Shown: positions 1 to 7,993, counted from the stretch's first letter. The stretch is DNA of 64,000 nt from Mogibacterium sp. (GCA_017512365.1 JAFWGQ010000004.1:1-64000); one strand, 5' to 3'. Numbers and translations: made by a program. The notes: generated by a model not told the origin, from the letters alone.

Positions 1-225
1 GTGGTTAAGGAGCTCGGTAGTCGCTCCCACCACCTGGAAGATGATCTTTACCGTCCCCTCTTCAGGGTTCACTCCCGCCACGGTAAGCGGGATCCTCTCG
101 CCTTCTTCATCAACTCTCAGGATGATGAACTGGCCCGGCTTCGCCTTGCGCGCCACCAGCGGAGCTTCGATCTCCAGCTGCGTGACCGTCGGCCTCAGAG
201 CCTTCCTTCTTACTATTTTGTACAT
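1..225 (-). CDS. nfnA: NfnA-like NADH-dependent reduced ferredoxin:NADP+ oxidoreductase subunit, N-terminal part
   Basis: Only the first 75 residues are in the window; the gene runs off the left edge with an open frame. The start is ATG at 225, with GGAGGTG just upstream. The translation begins MYKIVRRKAL and contains PGQFIILRVDE and ERIPLTVAG, the FAD-binding entry of the ferredoxin-NADP reductase-like fold typical of the small subunit of NfnAB (also annotated sulfide/dihydroorotate dehydrogenase-like). In that family the subunit binds FAD and a 2Fe-2S cluster and works with NfnB in electron bifurcation between NADH, ferredoxin and NADPH. Here it follows selC and the grd genes, and NADPH is what thioredoxin reductase would use to drive glycine reductase, so the placement makes sense (inference). 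The C-terminal half and the partner gene are not visible. Confidence 0.82.
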   Translation of the reverse strand, partial: MYKIVRRKALRPTVTQLEIEAPLVARKAKPGQFIILRVDEEGERIPLTVAGVNPEEGTVKIIFQVVGATTELLNH

Positions 226-309
226 CAAAACACCTCCGTCACCGGCTTTCCTGTACTGTTTCATGCTGTTCTACATATAGCCGGTATTTGCTGTAATGCC
301 AATAACGGC

Positions 310-407
310 TGGCGGGAGTACGTGGGAATCGAACCCACCCGGGAGGCTCTTAACCCCCTGCAGACGGTTTTGAAGACCGCGAGGCACACCAGCACCTGTC
401 TACCCCC
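310..407 (-). tRNA. selC: tRNA-Sec (anticodon UCA), selC
   Basis: The minus strand folds as a long tRNA of 95 bases plus an encoded CCA. The anticodon loop is CUUCAAA, giving anticodon UCA, which reads UGA. The extra arm is long (about 20 bases, around the AGGGGGUUAAGAGCCUCC part) and the T arm is GUGGG-UUCGAUU-CCCAC. Length and anticodon fit selenocysteine tRNA and no canonical tRNA. It sits between grdD and nfnA, downstream of the two UGA-containing genes it serves, and may be co-transcribed with them. Confidence 0.93.
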
Positions 408-428
408 ACATTACTGTATCGAGTCTGA

Positions 429-470
429 CGCCGCACCGGTAAAAGCAGATGAAAAATTCCCGGTGCGGCG
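429..470 (-). other. Hairpin between grdD and selC
   Basis: An 11-bp inverted repeat (CGCCGCACCGG and its complement) encloses a 20-base loop, 27 bases after the grdD stop and 22 bases before the tRNA-Sec 5' end. There is no U-run, so it is not a typical intrinsic terminator. It may separate or process the mRNA and tRNA parts of one transcript (inference). Confidence 0.5.
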
Positions 471-496
471 CCGCCTCAATATCTATTATGAAGGTT

Positions 497-1651
497 TTAG
501 CCGATATATCCTTCAGCAGTCAGGATCTCTTTTGCCTTTTCGAGATTGGCGTCTGACACGCGGATTATCGGTCCCGTGCAGCCCATGCCGCTCTCTGCGT
601 AGATTCCCTGCTTCCAGAGCGCCTGCACTCCGTCTTCAAGGTCCATGACCTCGATGCCCGGTATCTGTGCAGTAACGACCTCTGCAGGAGGAGCCTTTAC
701 CTCTTCCTCGGCAGCTGCAGGCTTCGCCGCAGCCTTGCGCGCCTTGAGGATGTTGTCAAGACCGGCCTTCTTTGCGGCCGCGAATTCCTTTGCGGCTACA
801 TCGAACACTTTGCCTCTGACGAGCTGGGCCGCGTAGCGGAGCGCTCCGGCTATCACCGGGGCTCCGGAGGCTCTCGAGATGATCATGACGAGTCTGTCAT
901 ATCCTTCTCCGATCCCCGGACCGTATCCGTATCCGCTGGCCTCAAAGCTGCCGCCTGTCTGGAACGCCGACATCATCTTTACAAGAACATTTCCCGTAAG
1001 AGAATCGGTCACCATGATATCAGGCGATCCCTGAAGCAGGTCGTTGCCTCTCATCACGCATCCGCCGTCAGCTCTCGATGATTCAGCGAATCTGATCGGA
1101 TAGCCGCCGTCAGCAAGCTCCTTGAGAGCCTTCTCTGTCTGCCTTGCTCCGTCAACATTCAGTATGCCTATGGACGGATCAGCAACTCCGCACGCCTTGG
1201 CTGCTATGATGCCGTATACCGCGTTTTTGATCATTCCCTCGATCCTGTCCGCGCTGGATGTTCCCGTAGTGTTGGCTATGAACATCTCTTTCCCCGTTGC
1301 CGGCGTGATGACTCTGCCCACGGTCGAGACCCCGATAGGGAACGGATAATGCATCGTGACCGCAGCGTCGACTTCTCCCTTTTCGAGAAGCTCTTCCATC
1401 TTCTTGTGGCCTTCTTCATCGTCAGCTACCTTGACAGTGGTCACTCCTTCAGCCTCGAGAGTTCCGATGTACCATACATCGATGCCCTCTCTGGCCGCCA
1501 TCACGGCCGCCGCCATGGAGTTTTCTTCACCGTGCTCGCTTCCCATTCCGGTAAGAGCGATCTTTGGCTTCTTCCCGTAGCTGCCGCTTTCCAGTCCGTT
1601 TGCCATTTCAAGGAAGGTCTCGGCGATCAGTTTTTCAATATTCTGAGCCAT
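497..1651 (-). CDS. grdD: Glycine reductase complex component C, alpha subunit GrdD
   Basis: 384 residues beginning MAQNIEKLIAETF, with AAAGGAGGG upstream of the ATG. The protein has the fatty-acid/phospholipid synthesis PlsX-like fold of GrdD. Component C accepts the carboxymethyl-selenocysteine group from GrdA and releases acetyl phosphate. In characterised GrdD a C-terminal cysteine (Cys359 in Eubacterium acidaminophilum) carries the acetyl group; the matching residue here is Cys358 in SGMGCTGPIIRV. An Ala/Lys-rich linker (about 305-320, KARKAAAKPAAAEEE) separates the main domain from this C-terminal part. The gene follows grdC by 11 bases, so the two are surely translated from the same mRNA. 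Acetyl phosphate made here yields ATP by acetate kinase, which is not in the window. Confidence 0.93.
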   Translation of the reverse strand: MAQNIEKLIAETFLEMANGLESGSYGKKPKIALTGMGSEHGEENSMAAAVMAAREGIDVWYIGTLEAEGVTTVKVADDEEGHKKMEELLEKGEVDAAVTMHYPFPIGVSTVGRVITPATGKEMFIANTTGTSSADRIEGMIKNAVYGIIAAKACGVADPSIGILNVDGARQTEKALKELADGGYPIRFAESSRADGGCVMRGNDLLQGSPDIMVTDSLTGNVLVKMMSAFQTGGSFEASGYGYGPGIGEGYDRLVMIISRASGAPVIAGALRYAAQLVRGKVFDVAAKEFAAAKKAGLDNILKARKAAAKPAAAEEEVKAPPAEVVTAQIPGIEVMDLEDGVQALWKQGIYAESGMGCTGPIIRVSDANLEKAKEILTAEGYIG

Positions 1652-1662
1652 GATGCCCTCCT

Positions 1663-3210
1663 TTACTCTGCCAGAAGTCCGGCTGCGAAATCCTTGAGCG
1701 CGCTGGCGATCAGTCCCTTGACTTCCTCTTCGGATACACCGGAGCCGCCGCCGGAGGACTGTCCCTTGTTGGCTTCAATAACGAATGATACGCCGTCGAA
1801 AAGGTTCGTCATTCTTCCGAGGAAGAGACTTCCCTTTCCGATCACCATGGCTCTTTCGATCTTGCCCTCAAGCATGAGATCTCTGCAAGGTCCCATGAAA
1901 GGAACTCCCGAAGGGATATGTCCCTGTGTCGGAGCCCAGCCCTTCATGCCGTGATCCACGATGAATGTCGCGAGGTCCTTCTTTTCGAGGTCGCCTCTCT
2001 TTACTCCGAGAGCTGCGATCATCTTGTAGTTGGATTCAGGAACATCTCCTGCGCCTGCAGGTTTTGTGATGTCCGGATTCTGCATCTCAGGCGCGAACTT
2101 GTCGACATCAGTGATCCTGAGGCCGGCAGCGTCGAGCGGATCAGTCACGAGAGATCCGATAACATTCTGAGGAGCTGAACCTGTGCCTACTTTATGTCTT
2201 CCGACGATATCCGTACGGATGACCGGATCCGTGCCGTTGTCCTCACTGATGAGCACCGAGAATCCCGCGAGACAGTCCTCGAGGACAGGGATGCCCTTTT
2301 CAACATGGCTCTTGCCGTTCATTCCGAGCTTGGCCGTGCAGCCGCCGGCTGTCACGACAACATTTTTGAATGTTCCGGCCTTGACCAGCGACGCCGCATT
2401 CAGAAGCGCGTGTGCAGGTCCCGCACAGAATCCTCTCGTATCGGATCCTGTCGCGTTGACAAGACCGGCGATCTCAGCTGCAGCCTTGGCGAAGTTGCCG
2501 CCGCCTCTCTGGTTCATGTCACCGCAGGCTTCCTCGGCGCAGTCGATGACATAGTCGACTTCTGCCGGGTCGATGCCGGTGACTCTGATGAGGTGGAGCA
2601 GCGAGAGCACGCTCGTAGCCTTGCTGGAGATGTTTTCGAGCATGACATGGGCCGAAAGGTTCACGTCAACATCGTGCGCTTTCTTCACAGCTCCGACGAG
2701 CTTTCCGTCGAGGTAGAGTCCGCATCCGCCGTCCTCGACGACAGCTTTGAGGCTTTCCTCCGTGAACTCGGCGTTCTTGTCCATTACGGCAACCTGCTCG
2801 TCCGAGAACATGCCGTGCGCAGCGAGCTTTTCTTTAACGGAAGCTGCAAAGCCGGCCTCGAGTTCGACCAGATCGAATGTGTCGCAGATCTGCATGAGTC
2901 CGTAGAACTCATCCTCAGGCATGATCTCGCCGTACTTTCCTGTTCTGTCAGTGATGTCTGTCGGCTTGTCATACCACGGGAATTCGATCGCCTTGAGCTG
3001 TTCATTGTCGATATTGCCGATGTATGCCTGGTTAGGCGCATATCTTACGACATCCTCGAAGCTTCTCAGGTGCTTCGGAAGCTCCTTGAGATACTCTCCG
3101 TCAGGATTGACTATGCGCTCTGTTACCTGAGTCGCTCCATCGTGGATGACCATGTCAGGCGTATATGCCAGAGTATAGCTGGCACCTCTTAATACTGCAT
3201 AATCACTCAT
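1663..3210 (-). CDS. grdC: Glycine reductase complex component C, beta subunit GrdC
   Basis: 515 residues beginning MSDYAVLRGASYTLAY, with TAGGAGAA before the ATG. This is the KAS-III-like large subunit of component C, which with GrdD turns Se-carboxymethyl-selenoprotein A plus phosphate into acetyl phosphate. Family features include the cysteine-containing stretch YVIDCAEEACGDMNQRGGGNFAK (quoted in part: DCAEEACGDMNQRGGGN), FCAGPAHALLNAASLV and the C-terminal IGKGSLFLGRMTNLFDG. Length matches known GrdC proteins. It lies 10 bases downstream of trxA and 11 upstream of grdD, in the order trxA-grdC-grdD. Confidence 0.93.
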   Translation of the reverse strand: MSDYAVLRGASYTLAYTPDMVIHDGATQVTERIVNPDGEYLKELPKHLRSFEDVVRYAPNQAYIGNIDNEQLKAIEFPWYDKPTDITDRTGKYGEIMPEDEFYGLMQICDTFDLVELEAGFAASVKEKLAAHGMFSDEQVAVMDKNAEFTEESLKAVVEDGGCGLYLDGKLVGAVKKAHDVDVNLSAHVMLENISSKATSVLSLLHLIRVTGIDPAEVDYVIDCAEEACGDMNQRGGGNFAKAAAEIAGLVNATGSDTRGFCAGPAHALLNAASLVKAGTFKNVVVTAGGCTAKLGMNGKSHVEKGIPVLEDCLAGFSVLISEDNGTDPVIRTDIVGRHKVGTGSAPQNVIGSLVTDPLDAAGLRITDVDKFAPEMQNPDITKPAGAGDVPESNYKMIAALGVKRGDLEKKDLATFIVDHGMKGWAPTQGHIPSGVPFMGPCRDLMLEGKIERAMVIGKGSLFLGRMTNLFDGVSFVIEANKGQSSGGGSGVSEEEVKGLIASALKDFAAGLLAE

Positions 3211-3220
3211 AGTATTTCTC

Positions 3221-3538
3221 CTATACGTACTTCTCTACCATTGCCTTTACAGCTTCCGGTGTAGCATCGTCCTTGACCAGCTCTTCCAGCTTCTCGCCGT
3301 CCTTATATACCGCGATGACCGGGAGACCCATTACCTTTTGTCCGATAGCTACTCGTCTTGCCTTCGAAGTGTTGAGCGCGGCGAATTTGAGCTTGTCGCC
3401 GTACTGATCGGCAAGAGCGTGAACGTGCGGCATCAGAGCCTGGCACGGAACACATCCGTCGCCGTAGAAATCCACTACTACATAACCGTCTGCCTGAAGT
3501 ACTTCTTCTTCGAATGTTTTCTTATCAACTTCTAACAT
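3221..3538 (-). CDS. trxA: Thioredoxin of the glycine reductase system
   Basis: 105 residues, a single thioredoxin domain. The redox motif is GCVPC (Cys29 and Cys32) in place of the common WCGPC. The CVPC variant is known from thioredoxins encoded beside glycine reductase in amino-acid-fermenting anaerobes, where thioredoxin reduces the oxidised selenoprotein A. The cis-proline is in GLPVIAVY. It lies 32 bases after trxB, with AGGAGG before its start, and directly precedes grdC. It is best read as the dedicated reductant of GrdA. Confidence 0.93.
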   Translation of the reverse strand: MLEVDKKTFEEEVLQADGYVVVDFYGDGCVPCQALMPHVHALADQYGDKLKFAALNTSKARRVAIGQKVMGLPVIAVYKDGEKLEELVKDDATPEAVKAMVEKYV

Positions 3539-3570
3539 TGTCGTGTCCTCCTTTTATCACTTATCTGTTA

Positions 3571-4536
3571 TTAGGTTCTTGCTCCGCCTGAATATGATGT
3601 TCCGTTCAGCTCTTCGATGAATTCGCTGGCCTGTACCGCTGCAATAGCCCCGTCTGCCGCAGCTGTCACTACCTGCTTCAGGCTCTTCTTACGGATGTCT
3701 CCTGCTGCAAAAACGCCCGGGATATTGGTTTTCATGTCTTCATCCGTAAGGATATAGCCTCTTTCCATGTCGACTTTTCCCTCGTAGATAGCCGACGAAG
3801 GCGTGTATCCTATGAACACGAATATCCCGAAGGTGCCGTCGTCTTCATCGGCAAAGATCTCTCTCGTCTCGCCTGTCTTAGTGTCCTTGACGACCATGCT
3901 CTCTACGATTCCGTCGCCTTTTATCTCTTCAACAGTCGTATTCCACATGAAGTCCATCTTAGGGTTGGCGAATGCCTTCTCCTGGATGGATCTTGCGGCT
4001 CTCAGCTCGTCTCTTCTGTGGATAAGCGTTACCTTGCGGGCAAATCTCGTAAGGTACATCGCTTCTTCTACAGCCGCGTCTCCGCCGCCCACTACATATA
4101 CTTCCAGATCTTCGAAGAATGCAGCGTCGCATGTCGCGCAGTAGGATACGCCCTTTCCTGTGAGCTCCTTCTCGCCCGGGCAGCCGATGTATTTATGTAC
4201 TTCTCCGCCGGTGATGATCACGGACCTTCCGCGATATTCTCCCTTACTTCCTTTGATTATCTTAACTTCACCTTCGAGTTCGACATCGGTGATAGTATCT
4301 TCCACTCTTTCACAGCCGAATTTATCAGCCTGTGCTACCATGCGCGCCATCAAGGACGGACCTGTCTCGCCCTCGATCGAGCCCGGGTAGTTTTCTATCT
4401 CGTCTGTTATGAGGATCTGACCCCCGAATTTCTGCTTTTCGATTATCAGTGTGTCCATCTTGGCTCTGCCTGCGTACAGTCCTGCCGCAAGTCCAGCCGG
4501 GCCACCACCGATGATCACGATATCATACGTTTTCAT
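3571..4536 (-). CDS. trxB: Thioredoxin reductase (FAD, NAD(P)H)
   Basis: 321 residues from the ATG at 4536, chosen because GGAGGT lies 7 bases upstream; an ATG 15 bases further out lacks such a site. Domains: FAD-binding GGGPAGLAAGLYAGRA near the N terminus, the redox-active CATC in GVSYCATCDAAFF near residue 135, the NAD(P)H-binding GGGDAAVEEA, and the C-terminal FAD motif GVFAAGDIRKK. It reduces the neighbouring thioredoxin. NADPH specificity is suggested by the HRRDELRA segment but is not proved by sequence alone. The gene lies between grdA and trxA, the usual grd arrangement. Confidence 0.94.
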   Translation of the reverse strand: MKTYDIVIIGGGPAGLAAGLYAGRAKMDTLIIEKQKFGGQILITDEIENYPGSIEGETGPSLMARMVAQADKFGCERVEDTITDVELEGEVKIIKGSKGEYRGRSVIITGGEVHKYIGCPGEKELTGKGVSYCATCDAAFFEDLEVYVVGGGDAAVEEAMYLTRFARKVTLIHRRDELRAARSIQEKAFANPKMDFMWNTTVEEIKGDGIVESMVVKDTKTGETREIFADEDDGTFGIFVFIGYTPSSAIYEGKVDMERGYILTDEDMKTNIPGVFAAGDIRKKSLKQVVTAAADGAIAAVQASEFIEELNGTSYSGGART

Positions 4537-4571
4537 GTGGCTTACCTCCATGATGATTTTTCATGATTTCG

Positions 4572-4623
4572 GGAAGCGGACCGCCGTCAAAAGGAGTATG
4601 ACCGATAGACAGCGGTCCGTTCC
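4572..4623 (-). other. Intercistronic hairpin between grdA and trxB
   Basis: A GC-rich inverted repeat (GGAACGGACCGC against GCGGTCCGCTTCC with one bulge) follows the grdA stop by about 10 bases. There is no U-run. It could stabilise the 3' end of the grdA message or partially attenuate transcription, which would fit the need for more GrdA than TrxB (inference). Confidence 0.45.
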
Positions 4624-4632
4624 ATAGTAATA

Positions 4633-5103
4633 TTACGCTTCTGCGACCTGTTCACGAATAGCGTTCATCTCTTCGCAAATGTCGTCTACGTCCAGCACCA
4701 TTTCCATCATGCTGATCTGCTCATCATACACAGCCTCATCGATCTCTGCTTTGATCTCAGGCTCGCATATGTGATAACATGGGAGTTTCAACGAAACCCC
4801 TGCCAGACACCCTGCAAATGTAGGATCTCCGAGAGCTACAGTCTCTGCAGCGAGGCCGGCGGCCTCACCCTCTGCAGCGCCTACGAGGACTACCAGGTTA
4901 TCCCTGCCGTACTCATCGTAGAATTCCTTTACTCTCTTCTGATTCTCCAGATCCATGGCTCCGGCAGCCGTTCAGACGAAGCACTCTGTCGAGAAGAATA
5001 CGACATCGGCTCCTGCTGACTTGGCACATTCGGCTATCGCCGGACCCGGAATACCATCACGGTCTCCGATGACGATAACTTTCTTTCCATCCAGAATTGC
5101 CAT
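4633..5103 (-). CDS. grdA: Glycine reductase selenoprotein A, GrdA (contains selenocysteine)
   Basis: Read through an in-frame TGA (complement of 4972-4974), the gene encodes 156 residues: [20 protein letters not shown], then CFVU with selenocysteine at residue 44, then [17 protein letters not shown]. GrdA carries the carboxymethyl group between component B and component C, and Cys41-x-x-Sec44 is its redox centre. If the TGA were a stop, only 43 residues would be made from this start, and the downstream ATG would give 107 residues without the active site. The length, the CFVU motif and tRNA-Sec 4.5 kb downstream all support recoding. A bacterial SECIS would lie just after the UGA; a short CCGGA/UCUGG stem is possible there but not convincing by eye. 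Confidence 0.95.
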
Positions 5104-5144
5104 CTGTTACTCCTTTCTTGAATAAACTCCAGAGATAGTTTTTA

Positions 5145-5187
5145 AACTGCCCGGCCGAGCATAGGGGCACGCACGGCCGGAACAGTT
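5145..5187 (-). other. Hairpin upstream of grdA
   Basis: An imperfect inverted repeat (AACTGTTCCGGCCG against CGGCCGGGCAGTT) lies 42 bases before the grdA start, between the BCCT remnant and grdA. Only AAAAAC follows on the minus strand, so it is not a clear terminator. It may be a processing or stabilising structure for a grdA-led transcript (inference). Confidence 0.45.
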
Positions 5188-5239
5188 ATAAGAATGAAAC
5201 CCCGTAAGGATCTCATCTTATCAGGTTGCAAGCGCCGCA

Positions 5240-5470
5240 TCACTCTTCTTTTTCTTTTTTCAGAGCCTTCACCAGCGCGGCCATCGAGATGACCATTATG
5301 AAAGCGAACGGGAAGGCTGCAACTATCGAAAGAGTCTGCAGCATGCTGAGGCCATTGCCGGATCCCAGCATCATTGCCGCCGCAAGTGCGGCCATGAGCA
5401 CGCCCCATACCGCAGGCTGACTTCCAATGCCCGCGGGAAGGTCTTCATCCCGGACGATGCTCTCTATCCT
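5240..5470 (-). pseudogene. Remnant of a BCCT-family (betaine/carnitine/choline-type) transporter, C-terminal end only
   Basis: A minus-strand frame ending at TGA 5240-5242 reads ...PAVWGVLMAALAAAMMLG, then GLSMLQTLSIVAAFPFAFI, then MVISMAALVKALKKEKEE. This is the last transmembrane segment pattern (L-Q-x-x-S-I-x-A-x-P-F-A) and short charged tail of BCCT transporters. The other eleven or so helices are missing: upstream the frame runs directly into the stop of the DUF3841-type gene. No start codon with a ribosome site precedes the fragment. BCCT transporters are common companions of glycine, sarcosine and betaine reductase genes, so a transporter gene was probably here and was mostly replaced (inference). 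Confidence 0.72.
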
Positions 5471-5477
5471 GTGTGGC

Positions 5478-6053
5478 TCAGATGAGCCATTCTTTTTTTA
5501 TCTGCCACATTCCCGCCTGCACCGCTCTGACACCGGATGTATCTCCCTTCCTTATAGCAGCATCGTGTCTGAACAGCCTCTTCCAGCTGTCTGTGATCTG
5601 CCTCTTCACATCCGGATAGAACGGCCTGAGCACGGCCTCCGAACTGTCCCTGATGCCGCGCATCTCCAGACCTCTTGCAAAAGCCTTTTCATCCTCCTCC
5701 GTCTCTCCGACATACGAAAGCCTGAGGACCTTGTACCAGTCGTACTGGTCGAAGAACACCGCCTCATGCACAGGCACCGTGAGTTCCATCACCCTGGCGC
5801 CGCCGGATCTGTCGACAAGTTCCTCTGAAGCAAATGCCCAGTAAGGATATGCCTTGTCGTCCGGACGCGGGACTATCTTTTCCGCCTCGCGGACATAGGC
5901 GTCATATGCAGCCAGAAAGATGGCTGCGCTTTCTTCATATTTCTTCTGCACATACTCCCTGCGCGAGAAGGCGATGCCTTCTTTTTCGACAGCCTTCCAT
6001 ACGGCTTCGGCCTGCGGGGAGTACAGCTTTACAAAACCACGTCCTGTATCCAT
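5478..6053 (-). CDS. DUF3841-type protein, second copy
   Basis: 191 residues from ATG 6053, chosen because GGGAGG lies 10 bases upstream; an ATG 18 bases further out is possible. The protein begins MDTGRGFVKLYSPQ and is soluble, with no signal peptide. It shares a plan with the gene upstream: an N-terminal V(K)LYSPQ/VWTKQ strand, a middle PYWAFASEE / PVWVSFEKE segment, MELTVPVHEA / LELRVPAEQV, a DW(Y)KVL / KWTRI stretch, FYPDVKRQITDSWKRLF / FYPELRRKIINSWDRLF, and a final MWQIKKEWL / MWEVKKEWI. This resembles DUF3841, whose function is unknown to me. Overlap of 25 bases with the upstream copy indicates coupled translation. Its place inside a glycine reductase operon is unusual. Confidence 0.72.
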   Translation of the reverse strand: MDTGRGFVKLYSPQAEAVWKAVEKEGIAFSRREYVQKKYEESAAIFLAAYDAYVREAEKIVPRPDDKAYPYWAFASEELVDRSGGARVMELTVPVHEAVFFDQYDWYKVLRLSYVGETEEDEKAFARGLEMRGIRDSSEAVLRPFYPDVKRQITDSWKRLFRHDAAIRKGDTSGVRAVQAGMWQIKKEWLI

Positions 6054-6583
6054 TCCTTTTTTACCTCCCACATGAGACCGTACGCGCTGGTGCTCCCCAG
6101 GACTATGCTGTCATCGAAGAGCCTGTCCCAGCTGTTGATGATCTTTCTGCGGAGCTCCGGGTAAAACTGCGTCATCACGGCGCGGATATTGTCCGTTCCG
6201 AGATCTTTCAGGCAGCTGTTGTGCTCCGCCTCATCCGCAGCATCTGCAGGTATGTATGAATAGTTCGTGATCCTTGTCCATTTGGCGATATCCAGCCTCG
6301 TGACCTGCTCTGCCGGAACCCTCAGTTCGAGCACGGCATAGCCCGCTTCGGGGCTCATGGTCGCCTCTTTTTCAAAAGATACCCATACCGGAAACAACAC
6401 ATCATCCGGCCTGTCCGCGACAGGCATGTGATCTGCCAGCCAGCGGTAGATAAAAAGCATAATGTCCGCAGTGTCTTCGAGTTCACGGCGTATGAATCCT
6501 TCATCAGCTATGAATCTCCCGTTCGCTTCGAGCTGATCGAGCACTGCACTGTTCTGCTTTGTCCATACTGTTATCTCCGGCAT
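6029..6583 (-). CDS. DUF3841-type protein, first copy
   Basis: 184 residues beginning MPEITVWTKQNSAVL; the Shine-Dalgarno is weak (AGAAAG). It is a diverged paralogue of the next gene: the shared block FYPxxxRxIxxSWxRLF and the MWxxKKEW end are clear by eye. The family call DUF3841 rests on the TKQ opening, the P-x-W aromatic segment followed by LRVPAEQV, and the S-W-x-R-L-F motif near the C terminus. No catalytic motif is evident and no function can be given. It begins 72 bases after grdB, from which it is separated by a perfect palindrome. Confidence 0.72.
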   Translation of the reverse strand: MPEITVWTKQNSAVLDQLEANGRFIADEGFIRRELEDTADIMLFIYRWLADHMPVADRPDDVLFPVWVSFEKEATMSPEAGYAVLELRVPAEQVTRLDIAKWTRITNYSYIPADAADEAEHNSCLKDLGTDNIRAVMTQFYPELRRKIINSWDRLFDDSIVLGSTSAYGLMWEVKKEWIQDVVL

Positions 6584-6611
6584 ATGGATCTTTCTTCTGC
6601 ATGCCGGCCCC

Positions 6612-6637
6612 GCCCTGCAGCCATATGGCTGCAGGGC
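6612..6637 (-). repeat. Perfect 26-bp palindrome between grdB and the DUF3841-type pair
   Basis: GCCCTGCAGCCAT and its exact complement meet with no spacer, 19 bases after the grdB stop. As RNA this would be a very strong hairpin. There is no U-run after it. It is likely a 3'-end stabiliser or processing element at the end of the grdX-grdE-grdB part of the operon (inference). Confidence 0.6.
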
Positions 6638-6655
6638 AGTACCGGTGGATAAGTC

Positions 6656-7969
6656 TTAGTCTTCGAAGACCTTCTGTCCGTCGACAGGTGTCTCGAGGGC
6701 CTTGAGAGCCTTCAGGACGAGCTTGCGGCGGAGTTCCTTCTCCTCAGCCTTGTCAAGAGCAGGATTGCCCAGCGGATGAGGTATAGCGATCGCAGGAACG
6801 ATCCTGTTCGCGCCTACTGTCAGCGAAATAGGTGTTACCGTGCATACATGGACTACAGGGAGTCCGGCTCTCTCGAGCTCTTTTACCATCGTTGCGCCGC
6901 AACGAGTGCAGGTTCCTCACGTAGAGGTCAGGATGACTGCGTCAACTCCGTCTGCTTTGAGTCTCTTTCCGATCTCCGCGCCGAAGCCTTTGGCGTTAGC
7001 TACGGAAGTACCGTTTCCTACTGTTGCATAGTATTTCTCATGCAGCTTGCCGATAACGCCTTCCTTCTCGAGGTCACGCAGCACGTCTACAGGCAGTACT
7101 CTGTCTGCGTCCGCATTCGCATATACAGGGTCATAGCCGCCGTGAGCAGTCTCGAAAGTGGTATCGTCAAGATCAGTGAAGCCGGCAAGGCTGTATTCGC
7201 CGAATCTCGAAGCGCTGGAGCTCTCGATGTGATCCGGGTTGCCCTTTGGCACGATTCCGCCGGATGTTACCAGAGCGATGGTAGCGTGAGCCATGTCTTT
7301 TACAGCAGGGTTTGGCTCGACTCTGTCGAAGTCAGGCATCGGATACTCTGTGACGAAAGGCTTGTCAGCAAGTTTCTTAAGGAGCATGTCGACAGCTCTC
7401 TTCGAGCCTCTCTCCTTCTCGAAGAAGTTGACACGAACGCCCTGGTTCATATATCCGTCCTCGCAGGAAGCGCCGATCTTCTCGCCCTTCGCATACTTGA
7501 GAGCGAATGCTGTCATCTTCTTGACTGCATCTCTCATGCCGGCAGCGCTGTCCTTTGTCTCAAGGATGTATACCTTGTCCTTGTACATGTCTGCGCCAGG
7601 GTTCTCGACATACATTCCTGTCATGGACTTGATGCCGAGTTCCTCAGCTACTGCAGCTGCAATGGTTCCGCATGCCACACCGTAACGTCCTGCGTTGAAT
7701 GCAGGACCTGCGATGAACAGATCAGGTGCAAGATCCTTGACCCAGCCGAGGATCTCCTTCTTTACTGCTTCGATGTTTTCGTTGAAGTATGAGTCTCCGC
7801 ATACGATGGTAGCGATGATCTCAGCGTCATCTCCGAATCCCTGATTGAATGCCATTCCAGGTCCGATAACCTCGCCCTTGTGAAGCTCAGCAGGGGTGTC
7901 GGCTTTTTCCTCTCCGCCGATTCCGGCAAAGAACTGGTTGATGTAGTGAACTACTTTATATTTAGCCAT
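6656..7969 (-). CDS. grdB: Glycine reductase component B, gamma subunit GrdB (contains selenocysteine)
   Basis: Reading through the in-frame TGA at 6917-6919 gives 437 residues, with selenocysteine at 351 in LTSTUGTCTRCGATMVKE. This is the known GrdB active-site context. GrdB with the processed GrdE subunits forms the substrate-specific component B: GrdE's pyruvoyl group holds glycine as a Schiff base and the GrdB selenocysteine takes part in transfer of the carboxymethyl group to GrdA. Start ATG 7969 (MAKYKVVHYINQFFAGIGGEEKAD) is preferred over ATG 7975 because GGAGG is 8 bases upstream of the former and only 2 from the latter. It follows grdE by 24 bases. Its glycine type, not sarcosine or betaine, is inferred from the riboswitch and from pairing with GrdE. 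Confidence 0.95.
6890..6904 (-). promoter_or_regulatory. Candidate bacterial SECIS hairpin in grdB
   Basis: Twelve bases after the UGA codon the mRNA reads CGUUGC-GGC-GCAACG, a 6-bp perfect stem with a short G-containing loop. Bacterial SECIS elements are short stem-loops inside the coding region just downstream of the UGA, and they bind SelB. Position and size fit; the loop does not match the E. coli consensus, as is usual in other lineages. Confidence 0.6.
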
Positions 7970-7993
7970 TTTCATATCCTCCTTTCACTGAAC

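Noticed and set aside
4972-4974. In-frame stop that would make grdA a broken gene
   Set aside because: The codon is UGA exactly at the known selenocysteine position (CFVU), and tRNA-Sec is encoded nearby. It is recoding, not a nonsense mutation.
6917-6919. In-frame stop splitting grdB into two genes
   Set aside because: The UGA is in the LTSTUGTCTRCG context of GrdB and the frame continues without shift, so it is one selenoprotein gene.
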